A stretch of 64,000 bases of DNA, taken from the NCBI GenBank assembly GCA_963681505.1, contig OY811971.1:8737991-8801990 (forward strand), given 5' to 3'. Of the stretch, positions 46,249 to 58,800 are shown piece by piece. A program made the position numbers and the translations under genes. A model generated the notes under the pieces. It saw only the letters and a list, made by a program, of their open reading frames with translations. It was not told where the DNA came from and made no database searches. The stretch is from Eunapius fragilis (Eukaryota; Porifera; Demospongiae; Spongillida; Spongillidae). Within the stretch, counting starts at the first letter, position 1; the number at the start of each line of letters is the position of its first letter.

Positions 46249-47557
46249 AAGCCTATATTGTCTATCATAGTGTCACTCATAGTGATGAATATACATGTGT
46301 GTATGTGTGGATGGTGGAGGTGCTTACAATTCTTTTATACATGTAAGGAGTCAGTGTTAAATTTTGTACTCTGTGTGGAACATGTACACTATGGTGTGCA
46401 AGCTAATTGCTTTGGTATGTATGACATAACAGGTGTAATGTACATACGTACATGTGTGTGTGCCTCATCACTTTCACTTTCACCACAGGAACCCGAAACA
46501 GCAAAGCAGATTTTAATCCTTCCACCATTTTGGAAGAAAGTGGTAGATGAAAAAACGTATGTTGGAAATTTGCGTCATACTGTCAGTAAAATCAATGTGC
46601 CCCGTTGGTAGAAACCATCCTTACTACTGGAATACAAAGACCAACCAAGTGATCTGGACCCCACCTGCTGATTGTACGTGGTGGCGTGGTGAAGGATCAT
46701 TTTAATGGGCTTTACGTGATGTCTGCTCCCCACCCCCCTATCCCTCCCCTCCCCCACAGCCATATACGTGCACCCTAATGCAGGCAAGGCAGCAGCTGCT
46801 GCTGCTAGCGTAAAGAAAGCTCCCGACAACTCCAGGAGGGAGAAGCATCGCAGCAACCCTTACACGAAGAGCGCAAGACCTCGAAGTAATCACGCACGTT
46901 ATATATTGTATGCTCACACACACACACACACACACGCGCACACACGCACAAACACACACACACAACACTGGACTAGTCACATGCACATGTAACACACACA
47001 CACACACAACACTGGACTAGTCATATGCACATGTAGGCTACACTGGTGTGGGCCATTTTATTCTCAAGACCATTTAAATTTTTACGTTGAATAGGTACTT
47101 ATGCACAGCTTGCTGTTTGCTCCTCCCCTTTCACATGTGTATCTGCTGTTCCCATATAGGGTATAAGCCAAAGGATGATGCACTTGACCCCATGGACCCT
47201 GCGGCCTATTCAGATGTCCCAAGGTAACGTGCCCTCGTGTGTCCAGATCTTTAAAGGGCCACCCCTACACTAGACAGCATGTTACCTGCACCACATAAAC
47301 TAATCCAAAAAGGATTCATTGAGTTGCGTGCAACACTGTTGCCTGTGTATGGTGACGATATCCCGGCTGTGTGCTCTCTACCTCTCCTCTGCAGAGGGAC
47401 CTGGTCTACAGGGCTTGAAGAACGCGGCGATGCTAAGACTGGAGTGGACACCACAGCCAGTGGTCCCCTCTTCCAAATGAGGCCTTACCCTAGCCCTGGG
47501 GACATCCTTAGAGCCAACAGGAAGCCCAACACAGAGGCAGATGATGACGATGACTAG
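45315..47557 (+). CDS. PQBP1: polyglutamine-binding protein 1 (WW-domain splicing factor)
   Basis: Seven exons close in phase to 193 aa: 45315-45375, 46131-46168, 46489-46556, 46612-46673, 46760-46885, 47160-47223 and 47395-47557. The N-terminus [16 protein letters not shown] is diagnostic. The WW domain spans exons 3-4: [12 protein letters not shown], then [18 protein letters not shown], with both Trp and the YYW retained. The C-terminus has [20 protein letters not shown] and [19 protein letters not shown], the short-motif tail through which PQBP1 contacts the U5 factor TXNL4A (U5-15kD), followed by five Asp. Human PQBP1 (265 aa) has a long polar repeat between WW and tail. Here it is replaced by an Ala/Lys/Arg-rich exon 5. 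The protein is nuclear and acts in pre-mRNA splicing. The exon 2 donor is the first GT of a long (GT)n tract, and intron 3 is only 55 nt. Confidence 0.95.
46169..46246. repeat. (GT)n microsatellite at PQBP1 exon 2 donor
   Basis: About 39 uninterrupted GT dinucleotides start directly after exon 2 (AAG/GTGTGT). The splice donor is therefore part of the microsatellite, with no consensus +3 to +6 (AAGT). Confidence 0.9.
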
Positions 47558-48264
47558 CTGTGTTGGGGTTCAATCAGCACCTCTCTACTGAGCATTGTTA
47601 TGTGTTGTTTTTTTTGTTACAATGTCCTCTTGTTATGATTTATTTCTGTACCCTGTAAGGCCCCCACTTAACCTTATCTCTTAATAATGAGGGACGTGGT
47701 GACCTCATCAACCTAATAACCTTCCCATGTGTCATCTGTCATCATCATGTAAATCTCGAATACATATATATGTCATGCCATGATGCCAAGCCAATATTAA
47801 TGAGTTAATGTGTTTGTGTATGTATTCACCTGTATACTTACACATGTGCAAAAAGAAGTTCGACAACAGTGGTACAACAGTTAACCAATACATGTACTCC
47901 TACTTTTTTCAAAATTCAGCAGTGTGAAATGTGTAAGTACTGATGCCTTATTATATGATCAATGGCTAGTCCAATTTTTTTTGGATGCATAAGTACCATT
48001 TGATACAAGTTATCACGGAAAATAAAAAGAATTGAAAACAAAAACTACTCAGAATTAAGGGTTATTTTGTTGGACAACACTTCCATATATGCACACCCTG
48101 CTTTCATCTTCTTGGCTTGATATTCATCACTAGCAGCGTACTGACTTATACGACACACCTGGCTGCTTTACTGTGTGTTGGTGTATATCTTATAAGAAAA
48201 GCACACGTCAACAGCACTAAATATGGAGCAAGACTACAGCAGACATTCTACACTGTTCACAATT
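47558..48264. other. convergent intergenic spacer with dispersed repeat
   Basis: This lies tail-to-tail between PQBP1 and RDH. The segment 47960-48095 is a diverged relative of the MITE interior and right end at 17573-17733 (shared words: ATGGCTAGTCCAATTT versus ATGGATAGTCCGATTT, and CCATTTGATA). No gene is seen. Confidence 0.5.
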
Positions 48265-49522
48265 TTATTGTGTCCTTAAGCCTGTCATTTCATTACTGAT
48301 CTGAACCAGTCGATGAGTCGCAGATGCGTCCAGAGAGATGGGGATGAGGGGCTCTCTTGCCTTGCAGTCAACATAGTGTCTTCCTGTCACCCCCTCAAGT
48401 TCCTCCGCCACAGCACAGTATATACTGGTCTGGGCACCCTGCCACGGGCTCTTCAAAAGCAGGACCATCAAGGGATAGAATAATATCTGGGAGGATTGGG
48501 GGGATTAGAATACATGATTAGTACTGCTAATGTGCCTCCTGAACACAAGACATTTACTAATTGCACAAAGTAGCTGTAAATATTTGTAAACAAACTAATG
48601 ATATTGTACAGAGAAGACAATATAATACGCCCCATAATACCTGTTAATTGTCATATTTGACCCTATGGACAAAGTCGAGTACACCTAGCTAGCTAGTACT
48701 AGTAACGGTGGTGAACGGTTTATTGAATGATGATCGAATGCGAGACACTGTAAGGATATGCACACCATTGCATACCTGTATATAGCCCACGAAGTACGAG
48801 GTGTTGCGGCCGAACTCATTCCTAACGACTCCGGGGTGGACGGTGCTCACCGTCACGCTCGAGTCCCTCAGCTGCTGTGCGAGGTGCGCGCTATTCAGAA
48901 GAACGGCATATTTACTCTGGGTGTAAGCCTTGATACGATTGTACGACCGTTCACCGTTGATGTCGTCGAAGTCAATCCCACCAGTCAACTTGCCTACGAT
49001 GAGCGGTATGTCAGCTGCTACGTTGATGATCCGCGCCCTTGGAGCCTGACGTAACCGATCTATCAGTAGATTCGTAAGGAGGTAATGACCTAGGTAATTT
49101 ACACCGAAATGAGTTTCGACGCCATCGATGGTCTTGCTGTAAGGGACGAGGAAAACCGCAGCGTTGTTGATCAGGATGTCAAGCTTCGGTTCATCGGACA
49201 ACACCCCGGCAGCAAACTCGCGAACAGATGAAAGTGAGGCCAAATCCAGTTGGCGGAAGTGAACATTTGTATTCCCGCTTCTTTCCCGGATATCGGCGAC
49301 TGCTCTTTGGCCTCTGTCTTTGCTTCGACAGGCAACGATCACCCGAGCGTTCCGCTTTGCAAGGTCGAGGGCTGTTTCCTTCCCGATGCCCGAGTTTGCA
49401 CCTGTAACAATAGCGGTTTTGCCCTCAAGGTTGGCGCGGGAGGTACACACCCCGCCAATCAAATATCTTCGCGCTAGGTAAACTGCTGTGGTCAGCACTG
49501 TTCCAGCTATAACGGCTGCCAT
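48265..49522 (-). CDS. RDH14-like short-chain dehydrogenase/reductase
   Basis: Two exons, 49522-48776 and 48486-48265, join at phase 0 to 322 aa. A hydrophobic N-terminal anchor (about 3-20) suggests an ER or other membrane. The Rossmann fold has TGANSGIG at 40-47 (NADP site), CRSKDR with basic residues favouring NADP(H), LDLASLSSVREF, NNAA at 119-122, and the active-site YTQSK (Y200, K204). GGIDFDDINGERSYN and the C-terminal GAQTSIYCAVAEELEGVTG are characteristic of the RDH11-14 group, closest in my reading to RDH14. The family reduces retinaldehyde and other aldehydes. Unusually, the catalytic Ser expected in the VSS motif is replaced (NVAAD at 167-171), which may impair or change activity. 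The 289-nt intron is the only one. It diverges from LTA4H. Confidence 0.9.
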
Positions 49523-49878
49523 GTTCAGCTAGCTAGAAATGTAATAATATTACTATTATTCAAATAATAGGAAGTGCGCTCAGGTGTACACACACTAGGA
49601 ATTACACAATATTATCGCGTAAGAGTGCGTACAGGTGCATGTACCTGTACATACAAGGTAATATTGTGTAATCACAAATCTGTGCGACCTTTTCATGGGC
49701 GTATTGTATGTACAAAAGCGTATTAATAAAATAGTTCAAACTAATACCACCAGACGGCTAGCACTATAAGTGTTGTGAACTTAGCAGTGACCGGAAAGAA
49801 ACTGCTATTTTTTCAACCCGTCAAAACAATGACAATGCGCACGTGAGCTGTGTAATCACAAAACAGAAAGTGCAAGAC
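49523..49878. promoter_or_regulatory. 356-bp divergent spacer RDH / LTA4H
   Basis: Non-coding sequence between opposing start codons. The short motif GTGTAATCACAAA occurs at both 49667-49680 and 49849-49862. It has no obvious TATA box in a consistent position. Confidence 0.5.
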
Positions 49879-52800
49879 ATGGCTCACGATCGACTGGATC
49901 CTAGTTCATGTTCTAACCTGAGCGAAGTAGCGGTGGAGAAGTGGCATTGGAAGGCTGCTCCAGATTTTACTACGAAGACGCTACGTTGTAATATTCTCCT
50001 TCATGTTCGAGTTTTGTCGCAAGGTGCTCAGAATTTGGTAAGATGGTAGGCCTATGTACAGCAACGCACATACACGCACGTGTCCCTACGTTCTGGGCCC
50101 CTCTGTTGTCCTGGCCGCAATTTGTTTCATTATCGCCTGGCTATGGGAGTTGGTTCATGTAGCTATACTAATAGGCTAGCTTAAATTGGAGCACGCACAT
50201 GTATATTATGCATCGAAGCCCGAATTGAAGTCCGTAATGTATAGCATTTGCGAAGTATATAATCGGAAAATCGAATGTTTTGTGACCTGTTGTAATATCT
50301 CAGCAGTGAGGGAGTATCGATACATGTACAATGCAAGGGATAATTACATGGTACCTGCAGCTTGAATAGCCTTACATCCGTTTATGTGCCACAAGGCAGC
50401 TACTAAACAATGACATGCTGATGTGAGCGTACATGTATGACATAACCTGCTATGTGTGCACATGCTGGCTATAGCATTTATTCACATTAAGGTCTAAATG
50501 TATACCGTTGTATATGTGTATCTGTGATGTCCACAATTTAAGCTGCTAACAGGAACGCGATCAGTGCAAGGGCACCAGAAGTGTAAATTTGGTACAACCA
50601 TGGGCATGGGGAGGAGGGGCGGGCAATCTCTCGTTTTCCTGGGACAGCTAGCCCTTACATGTAGATGCTTTTGCACTGTACATGTATGTAATATGTAGCA
50701 CCGATATATAAATTTTGGAGCATCAATTACAAACGAATGGAATCGTACTAGCCCGCCCCCGTGTGGTATCTTTAACATACAGCAGGCAGCTGGCACAGCT
50801 TTTCCTTCTGCAGCCCAGTCCTCTTCCAGTTGTCGCATAGCAGACATGGAGTTGTGTTCCAGAGTGCTAGGGCAACTAACGTTGTCTGAGTGCCTTAAGG
50901 CTGTCTCATAAGAAATGGCTCCATAAAAGTAATTTAAAGGTTTCAAGGTTTTATACATGTACATGTACTGTACATCAAACTACAAAAAGCTATTTCTGTG
51001 ATACCGTATATGAATATCACTTGCAAGTTGGGGGACCATTGTAGGATTTACGTGGTTAGCAGTTACATGTACATCTAGGTTATAAGTTGGTGCCTCAAAT
51101 CGTCCAGGGAGTAAATATCCTTTTGGGTAAGACATTAGCATTGGCTTGCCTAATGGTCCATCTGACAGTATGGCATACACACACACACATGAACTGTTAT
51201 CGCAAAACAATTCAGATAGAGAAAATAACACTGCCTGATGTTGTTATGAACCCTTTACAAAGTCATTAAGTGTAACCATGTTTGTGTATTCTTTCTAAAA
51301 TTAAATGATAAAGCTGTTCCTGAGGCAATTTATTATTTTTAACGTGCCAGGTTAGAGCACGTACTGAATGATGTTTCTGATGTTACAATTGTTGCTGGAA
51401 TAATGAAAACCTTTTTTACTGTACACAAAAGACCTTGTTGCGTGAGATAGGAAAGTGAAATAATCCTTCACATCAAAGATAGTCAGATCTTGTCTCAACG
51501 GCTCACTTATCTCTTCGAGGACATGCTGAAAAACAGACATGATTAGTTATACTTCAAGTTGATGAGATCATTGTTTTCAATGCCATCTCCATAGGCGAAG
51601 CAAACATTATTTTCATTTCCAACCTGATTGCTTGATTTGCTATTATCAAGAGAACTTCCAACTGCTGGTATTTTGTATATCCGGGTTGATCTAAACGTCC
51701 TAATATAGCAGAAATGATACACTCTATTAGTTTGTAATACATGTAACTTGCCTTGTCTTTTAGGATCACCACAGGCTGACCTGTTGCACATTTTTCCTTG
51801 GAATCTGAGATTCACATTTACATGTAGTTTGGATGCTATGAGGTTAACCTCATCTCAAATATGTATCGTTGCGAGATGATTTTAATGTACATGTACAGTG
51901 TAGCAATAGTCATCACAGCTGCAATTTCATGACCTTTTAGTACCTTTTTTAGTAGCAGACATGGATTTGTGTTGCAGAGTGCAACTAAGATTATCTGAGG
52001 GCCTTTTAAAGACAGTCTCATGAGCCTAGAACATTTGGCTCCATAGACCTCATTCCATGTGGATTTCAAAACTTCAGAGTTGCAAATCACATCTCTTACC
52101 CTCAATCTGGTAGGTCATAGTGCTCTAATTCCAACAGGAGGAATAGAAGAAGTTTATTTCAAAATTGCTTCTCTCCTTTGGAAATATTTCATATGTGGTT
52201 TGTAATGTGTTTCTCGTAATCTTTGATTGCTTTACTGTGTGCGCAACAGCAGGATTTAATGAATGGCCGTAGCAATTTGTGTAGATTGCTCTTGGTTCTG
52301 TGCCTGCTATTTGTTTGGCAACACCACTTCTTCACTCATTACACTTGCCCCCATCATAACAGTTTTGAATCATCACATCCTTGGTAGATAAATGTACCAA
52401 AGTTGTAGCATCAGTGGAACCCACTGCATATGAACCTAGAAATTCTTTATGCACTTGCAGTTTGTCATTGTGACATGTCTTAAAACAAGTGTAACTTGCT
52501 CCGCATTTGGATGAATCAATAGTTTCGTGTATTATAATGGTAAGAAAAGGAGATGGTTAGGTTGGAGATCAGTCTCGTATTTCTAGACTGGTGTAAATGT
52601 ATTTTTTTATAACAGCCAGTTTTCAGCAGAGCTAGAGGGTCATTGTAAGCTTTCATCTGTACAAGTTAAAAAAAAAAAAAGACTTCCATTTGATCATCTC
52701 CAGTGAAGCCAATTCTTGCCTACACAGAAACCAAGTACATAATAAGTATTACTTCTAACATACTGTCTGATCTGTTTTTCAGCAGTATGTTGCTTTGACA

Positions 52801-55800
52801 GAAGCTCTTGGGGATGTAAAAAGAACAACCATTACTGCTGCTTTATGGAAAGAGCTGGACACATGGTTCCTGATGATATAGCATCTTTCCAATAAGAGAA
52901 GCCAGTCACCACCTATCACATGTTGAAACGTTAGTGTGGAAGTAACATCCCAAAGGAAAAGGCCAAAATTCTAGGTTACTCAAACAATGTAATATTTATA
53001 TGTGTGTAAATTGAATCCAGTTTTATCCTATCTACAAAAACGTACAATCTCTGAGCTTTTTTTGCATTCATATGTTTTGGCCTCTATACATGCTTGGCAG
53101 AATGGCATCTTTTGCCTCATCGTAATGTAAAATATATTTTTTGGCTGGAAGCTTCTCTATTCACCATTTATAACACCAAAAGAAAGCTTAGGGAACTTGA
53201 AGCCTAATGGCTGTTGATGAGAAAGTAAACCATCTGAGCTACATGTAGTAGACATGATTGAAGGAAATTTAAATTATAGACGTAGAATCGATAATATTGT
53301 TTCAAAGCTTTTTACATGTAAATGATAAGCACTCACTATATACAGTATCTAGTGACTCAGCTTTTCATGTCAACAGCATATTTATTTTTATGCACTATTG
53401 ATCAGCGATTAAGCCAACGTTATTATATTAAACACATGCTCACACACTCTCTCTCACACACACACACATGCACATGTACATATAGTATTTAATACCCTGC
53501 CAAGCAAAGATCATTTCCTTCAATGCGGGCTGGGAGGGTCTTCAAATTTGAGCCACTATATGCATGTATACATGTACATGTATGAGGGGCACAACCACCC
53601 CTGCCCGGCAAGCAGCAAGAAGGTGGAACCCTTGGCTTGGTCTGCCCCCAACCGGCCCTTCACACAAGACAGCTGCCACTGCTGGTCCTATTCATGTTTC
53701 TTACACCATGTGAGGTGGCACGAAGGATCTTTTTACATGCAAGTGTGCTCGGCCCACCTGAGACTATATATGAGTGAGGCAGATCTGACATATGTATATG
53801 GATGTCCTCCACTTCTCTACCCTCTCCATTTTCAAGTCTTGGAGGATTACTAATTTATGTGGGTCAGTCTCCTCCAGTACAGGCCTCAGCTCAGCCTTGC
53901 CTATGAATATTCAGAGGAATGTGATTCCAGGGGGTGGTGACCTTAAAGGGTGCAGCCATATGGTAGGACCTATCTTATAGCGCACAAAGCCCTTGCTGTG
54001 GCGTGTAATGTAGAACCATGCAGCCACAAAAATGCGCTTGTGCATTTACATTACTGATATGTGCGTGTACGTTGACATCACTTCTGATTTGATGAACATG
54101 AACCTGTTTTTTTTTTTATTGCTGTTCTCACTAACTTAAATCTTGATTTTCAGATTCTGGATACAAATCAACTCATTATTGTGTCTGTCATCAATGCTGA
54201 CTCACTTGACAAGCTTACCTACAATATTTCACCTGCGAAGTTTGGATCTAAGCTTGAAATTTCCATTCCACAATGCTGCTCTCAACAGTGAGACATAATG
54301 GTACTCCTAACATGACTTGAGCACCTTGCCTTCATTCTGTGCAGAAACAGCTTTTTTTGCGTTTCAATTGAGTACACTACATCACGTGGTGCCCCTGCAG
54401 TGCAGTGGCTTGATCCCATTCAGACTGCCGGAAAGCAGCACCCGTATTTGTTCACCCAGTGCCAGGTCTGTTACCCACATGCACTGTACCTCTCAGCAGG
54501 TGTATTGTACCTACATGTATTTTAAATTTTTACAGCCAATTCATGCGCGATCGATGATTCCGTGTCAAGATTCACCGTTTGTCAAAAGCACATACACTGC
54601 TGAGGTACAGGAGAGTGATTTGATATGTGTTATCATCGTACGATTGCCTTTATTAAACACGTGGAGCCATTCAGTCAACCTATTCACTTAATGCGTACAC
54701 ATGTACATGTTATATGTGTGATTGTTAGTTTATTTGTCCACACTGGAGGAATAGTCTTGCAGGGTATACTGATTACAAATCATTCTCTTTCGCAGTGTAT
54801 TGTTATGACTTAGTGTAGCATCGTGTACGCGAGAAGTTCCTTCTATATCACAGATCGTAGTTCCATGCCAACTAACTGCGCTGATGAGTGCCAGGCTAGT
54901 TGACAAACAACAAGTAGCTGACGACCCAACAAAAGTCGTGTACAGGTTTGAGCAGAATGTTTCCATTCCATCATACCTTGTGGCTCTGGTTGTAGGGGCA
55001 ATTGAGTGCAGGTAAATGTAGTCAGTGGACCTCCCCCCCCCCCCCCAGGATGCATTGAGTTATTAATATCTTCACACCTGCATCTGTACATTATATAGGG
55101 ATATCGGTCCACGGTCGAAGGTGTGGTCGGAGAAAGAAATTGTAGACTTCGCACAGGTTGAATTTGAAGAGGTTTGCCAAATTGTTTGCTGCTTGGAACT
55201 AGTAACAATCATTTTTGGGAGTTGTGTGGGTGGTCAGAATGAAAGAAGTACATGTAATTATGTGATGGCATTTCAGAAAACAAAGTATAACGCTATTTGT
55301 TGTGTAGTATTGCTGACATGTACATCTATTTCAACTGTGACTGCAATCGTATGTGCTGGCAATGATTTTACGTGCAGAACGTTGTACTTGATCAGTGACG
55401 TGTGAAGCCTTTACCCATCACATATTGGCTCATTTCATTTACCAATGCTTAGACGGAGCACATGTTACAAGCTGCTGAAAATGCTGTTGGGCCCTACATT
55501 TGGGGGCAGTACGACCTTCTTGTCCTCCCTCCGTCATTTCCATACGGGGGAATGGAAAACCCTTGTTTGACCTTTGTGACCCCCACTTTACTGGTATGCG
55601 CCGCAATGCCTCTCTGCTATGCACTAGGTGTAGGAGTAATATGGTCATCTTTGCTTGCAGGTGGGAGATCGTTCACTCACATTTGTAAGTGCAGATTTAT
55701 AAAGTTGGTTGTGTACTAGAGACCACGTGTCCAACTGCATCGTAGGTGGTTGCTCATGAGATATCTCACAGTTGGACTGGCAACCTTGTGACCAATAGCA

Positions 55801-58800
55801 GTTGGGAACACTTCTGGTTGGTTTGGTCTGACGTGTAGATCAGCTCTCAGCACCTTATATTGCACGCAGGCTGAATGAAGGCTTCACTACGTACCTAGAA
55901 AGGAGGATCGTTGCTAGGCTTTATGGAGAAGCGGAGCGACGGCTGCATGCAATAAGTACGTATGTTCACTACATGTATAGATATTTCATTGTTATCTTTC
56001 TTAAGATGGGTGGAAAACATTGGAGGAATCGGTAAGTTCTGAATAGTTTTTAAAAATTGCAAAACTTATCCTTTTCCCCTGTCTGATTTATCTATGCCAT
56101 GAATATATTACATTGGTAGCTTAGGTTTTTCTAGACGATGAGGATGTATTATATCGACCTTTGGGAGTCTGTTTTAGTATTAGTACTGACATTGCCACCT
56201 TACATACATGTACTGTTTTGTTGAAATGCATATACATGTATGTACGTATGCGTTTAAAATTTGTGGGTGTCTCCATTAGCCTAATTAGCTATGTGAGGAA
56301 TATATTCACATGTAATCGTGGTGGTGTACTTGTACTAAAATTAATGGGTATAGCCAATTGAAATGAAACTGCTACATGTACATGTACATGTACTATTGTA
56401 ACCATGCAGTTGCTAATGCCATACATGTAATTAAAATAGAGTGCTTGTATAATGACAGTGTGTGTGTACCTGTGCAAGTAGATTTCTCGTAATGCTTTTA
56501 GTGTGGTACTCATTTAAAACCTCAGAGTACAGTACTTGAATATGCATGTACATGAACATGTAAGGAACTACATGTACCTGATTAGTGTTAGGTATATGGG
56601 ATACTTGTTGATTTGTTCTGTGTGTTTTTATTAAAGGTGAAACAGTTTGCTGGTGATAAGTTGTCACTGACAGCATTATGCCCAAATCTGAAGGATGTTG
56701 ACCCAGATGATGCATTCTCTTCTGTACCTTATGAAAAGGGATTCAATTTCTTATATTTTCTGGAAACTCTTGTGGGAGGCCCAGGTAATGGTTACGAACA
56801 ATTTATGTGTACATTTGTTTAATCACAGCACCAGGTTAAATGGTTTAACAGATTGACCAGCAGGGTACAACACCTACATATACCATGCAAATTAGCATAA
56901 CACATCCAGTGTGAAGACTACTTCTGTGTACATGTACATGTACTTGTAGGATTTAGCACCTACTGTATATAATAATATATACATCGCGTACTCTTAATTA
57001 CCATGATAAAAAAGGACTGGCTGTTGCGTTGTTCGCTCATGGACATACATGTAAGAACATGCATGGGAAGAAAGACAAAGCGTAGCCTTTGTTGAATGTA
57101 TTGCATAAAGTGCATTTTAGTGCCCTGTGAGTTATATCCGTTTGGTCATCATTCAAAAACTGATCAATTTTATCATGTGGCAGCTCAATTATATGCATGT
57201 TCCATTAATAATGTACACTCAAAAAATGATTCAATGCAAGTGTTTCAATCTGACAAAACAACTGTGGATAGTGGAAAGCAGAGAACGATAAGTTTTAAGC
57301 ACTACCTGTAACTACCATAAAAGCACATTTTAGGGGTATGCTGGTAGAACGAGAGTAAATTAAAGTTAAACTGGTCCAACATTGAACTTGGCGTTGAATG
57401 GCGATATAAAGCTGTAATTGCAAATGGTTTTTAATATATAAACACAGTTTTTTGTACTTGTATCTTCAATAGAAGGCTATCATGGAAAACAAGTGCCCTT
57501 AAAAATAAAGACAATCTTGTCCTTTTTCTTTTTTGGACCATGACTTATTCAGTATGGAATACTGAATGAGCTGCTGCCCATGTCTTGTGATGTCGGTGGT
57601 TTTTGTGGTCCCATTTTAAATTTTTTGAAATGGCATTCACAAAATGATGTTCCTGTTCAATATACGATTATAATGATGAGATGCTGCTGCAATTCGATTC
57701 ACACGTGTAATAAAGGGTTTTCTTTTCACCTATTGCCTGTTAAGAACATTCGTCAACATAACCTTGTTAGGTTTTTGCACGCTTCTCATGATTGTCTCAA
57801 TTTTGTCTCTGTGATTCGCGCTGCTAAAAACCTGCCTGACAGCCTAATGAGATCTCCTCTGGGTGCTAACCCAGCCAATACTACACACAGTTGGTTGCAG
57901 CACACAGTAAATGTACATAAATGTACAGGATGGTCTGTAATGCACATCCACCTGGAGTACCATGTTGCAACCCACGACAATAAATACGTTCCGTGGCTTG
58001 CAGTACTGATTGCATGAACGCAAACATATTTCCTACTGCATATGAAGATGGTTTGCAGTTGGATGAACTATGTACCTGTACATGTACACATCACTGCTTT
58101 TGTCATTGATCTTGTGATACAACCATTGCATAATCAATGTATTTACTATTAATTAAATGTGTTAGTAAATATGATATATTGTGACATCAACAGTAGTAAA
58201 TATAAAACCTTTAATTATATTACATGTCTTAGTTACCGTGTTTACAAACATATTTGATTAATGATAAATACAAATTATTATGTAGTGAAGAGTTTGATGG
58301 GATAAAGCTAATATCACAGCCATTCCAATTATTCAATTGTTAAGTATACAATAAAGTAACCAAAATATAACAAGCTTGACAATAGTATAAAGACATGTTA
58401 TGGACAATAACGTTGCACATTTATAAAATATAAATATTACATGAGGTGAAAGGGACCTAATGCATATTTTTTCAAGTTTTCAAATTATTTCATATTCTAA
58501 CAGAAACCTATGTCCTCTACAAATTCTTTCTTACGCACTGGAAATTATTCTTTCCATCATGGAGTTACAGTGGCCTGAAATTTTTCTTTACGCATACATT
58601 TTAATTGCTTTGATGCTCTATCCTGATAAATTGTATAATATGCGCTAGGTCCCTTACTCTGCCATATAGAATATATATTTAAAATGTATTATCATGGCAG
58701 CCTCCATTTTACTCAGTTGTAATGGAAGGCTTTCTGAAAGCATATGTGGAAGAATTCAAACTCCGATCAATAACAAGCAATGACTGGAAAGCATTTTTCT

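Noticed and set aside
53548..53980. Possible exon between LTA4H exons 1 and 2
   Set aside because: Exons 1 and 2 already join at phase 0 with continuous similarity to the family; this frame has no matching motif or fitting splice sites.
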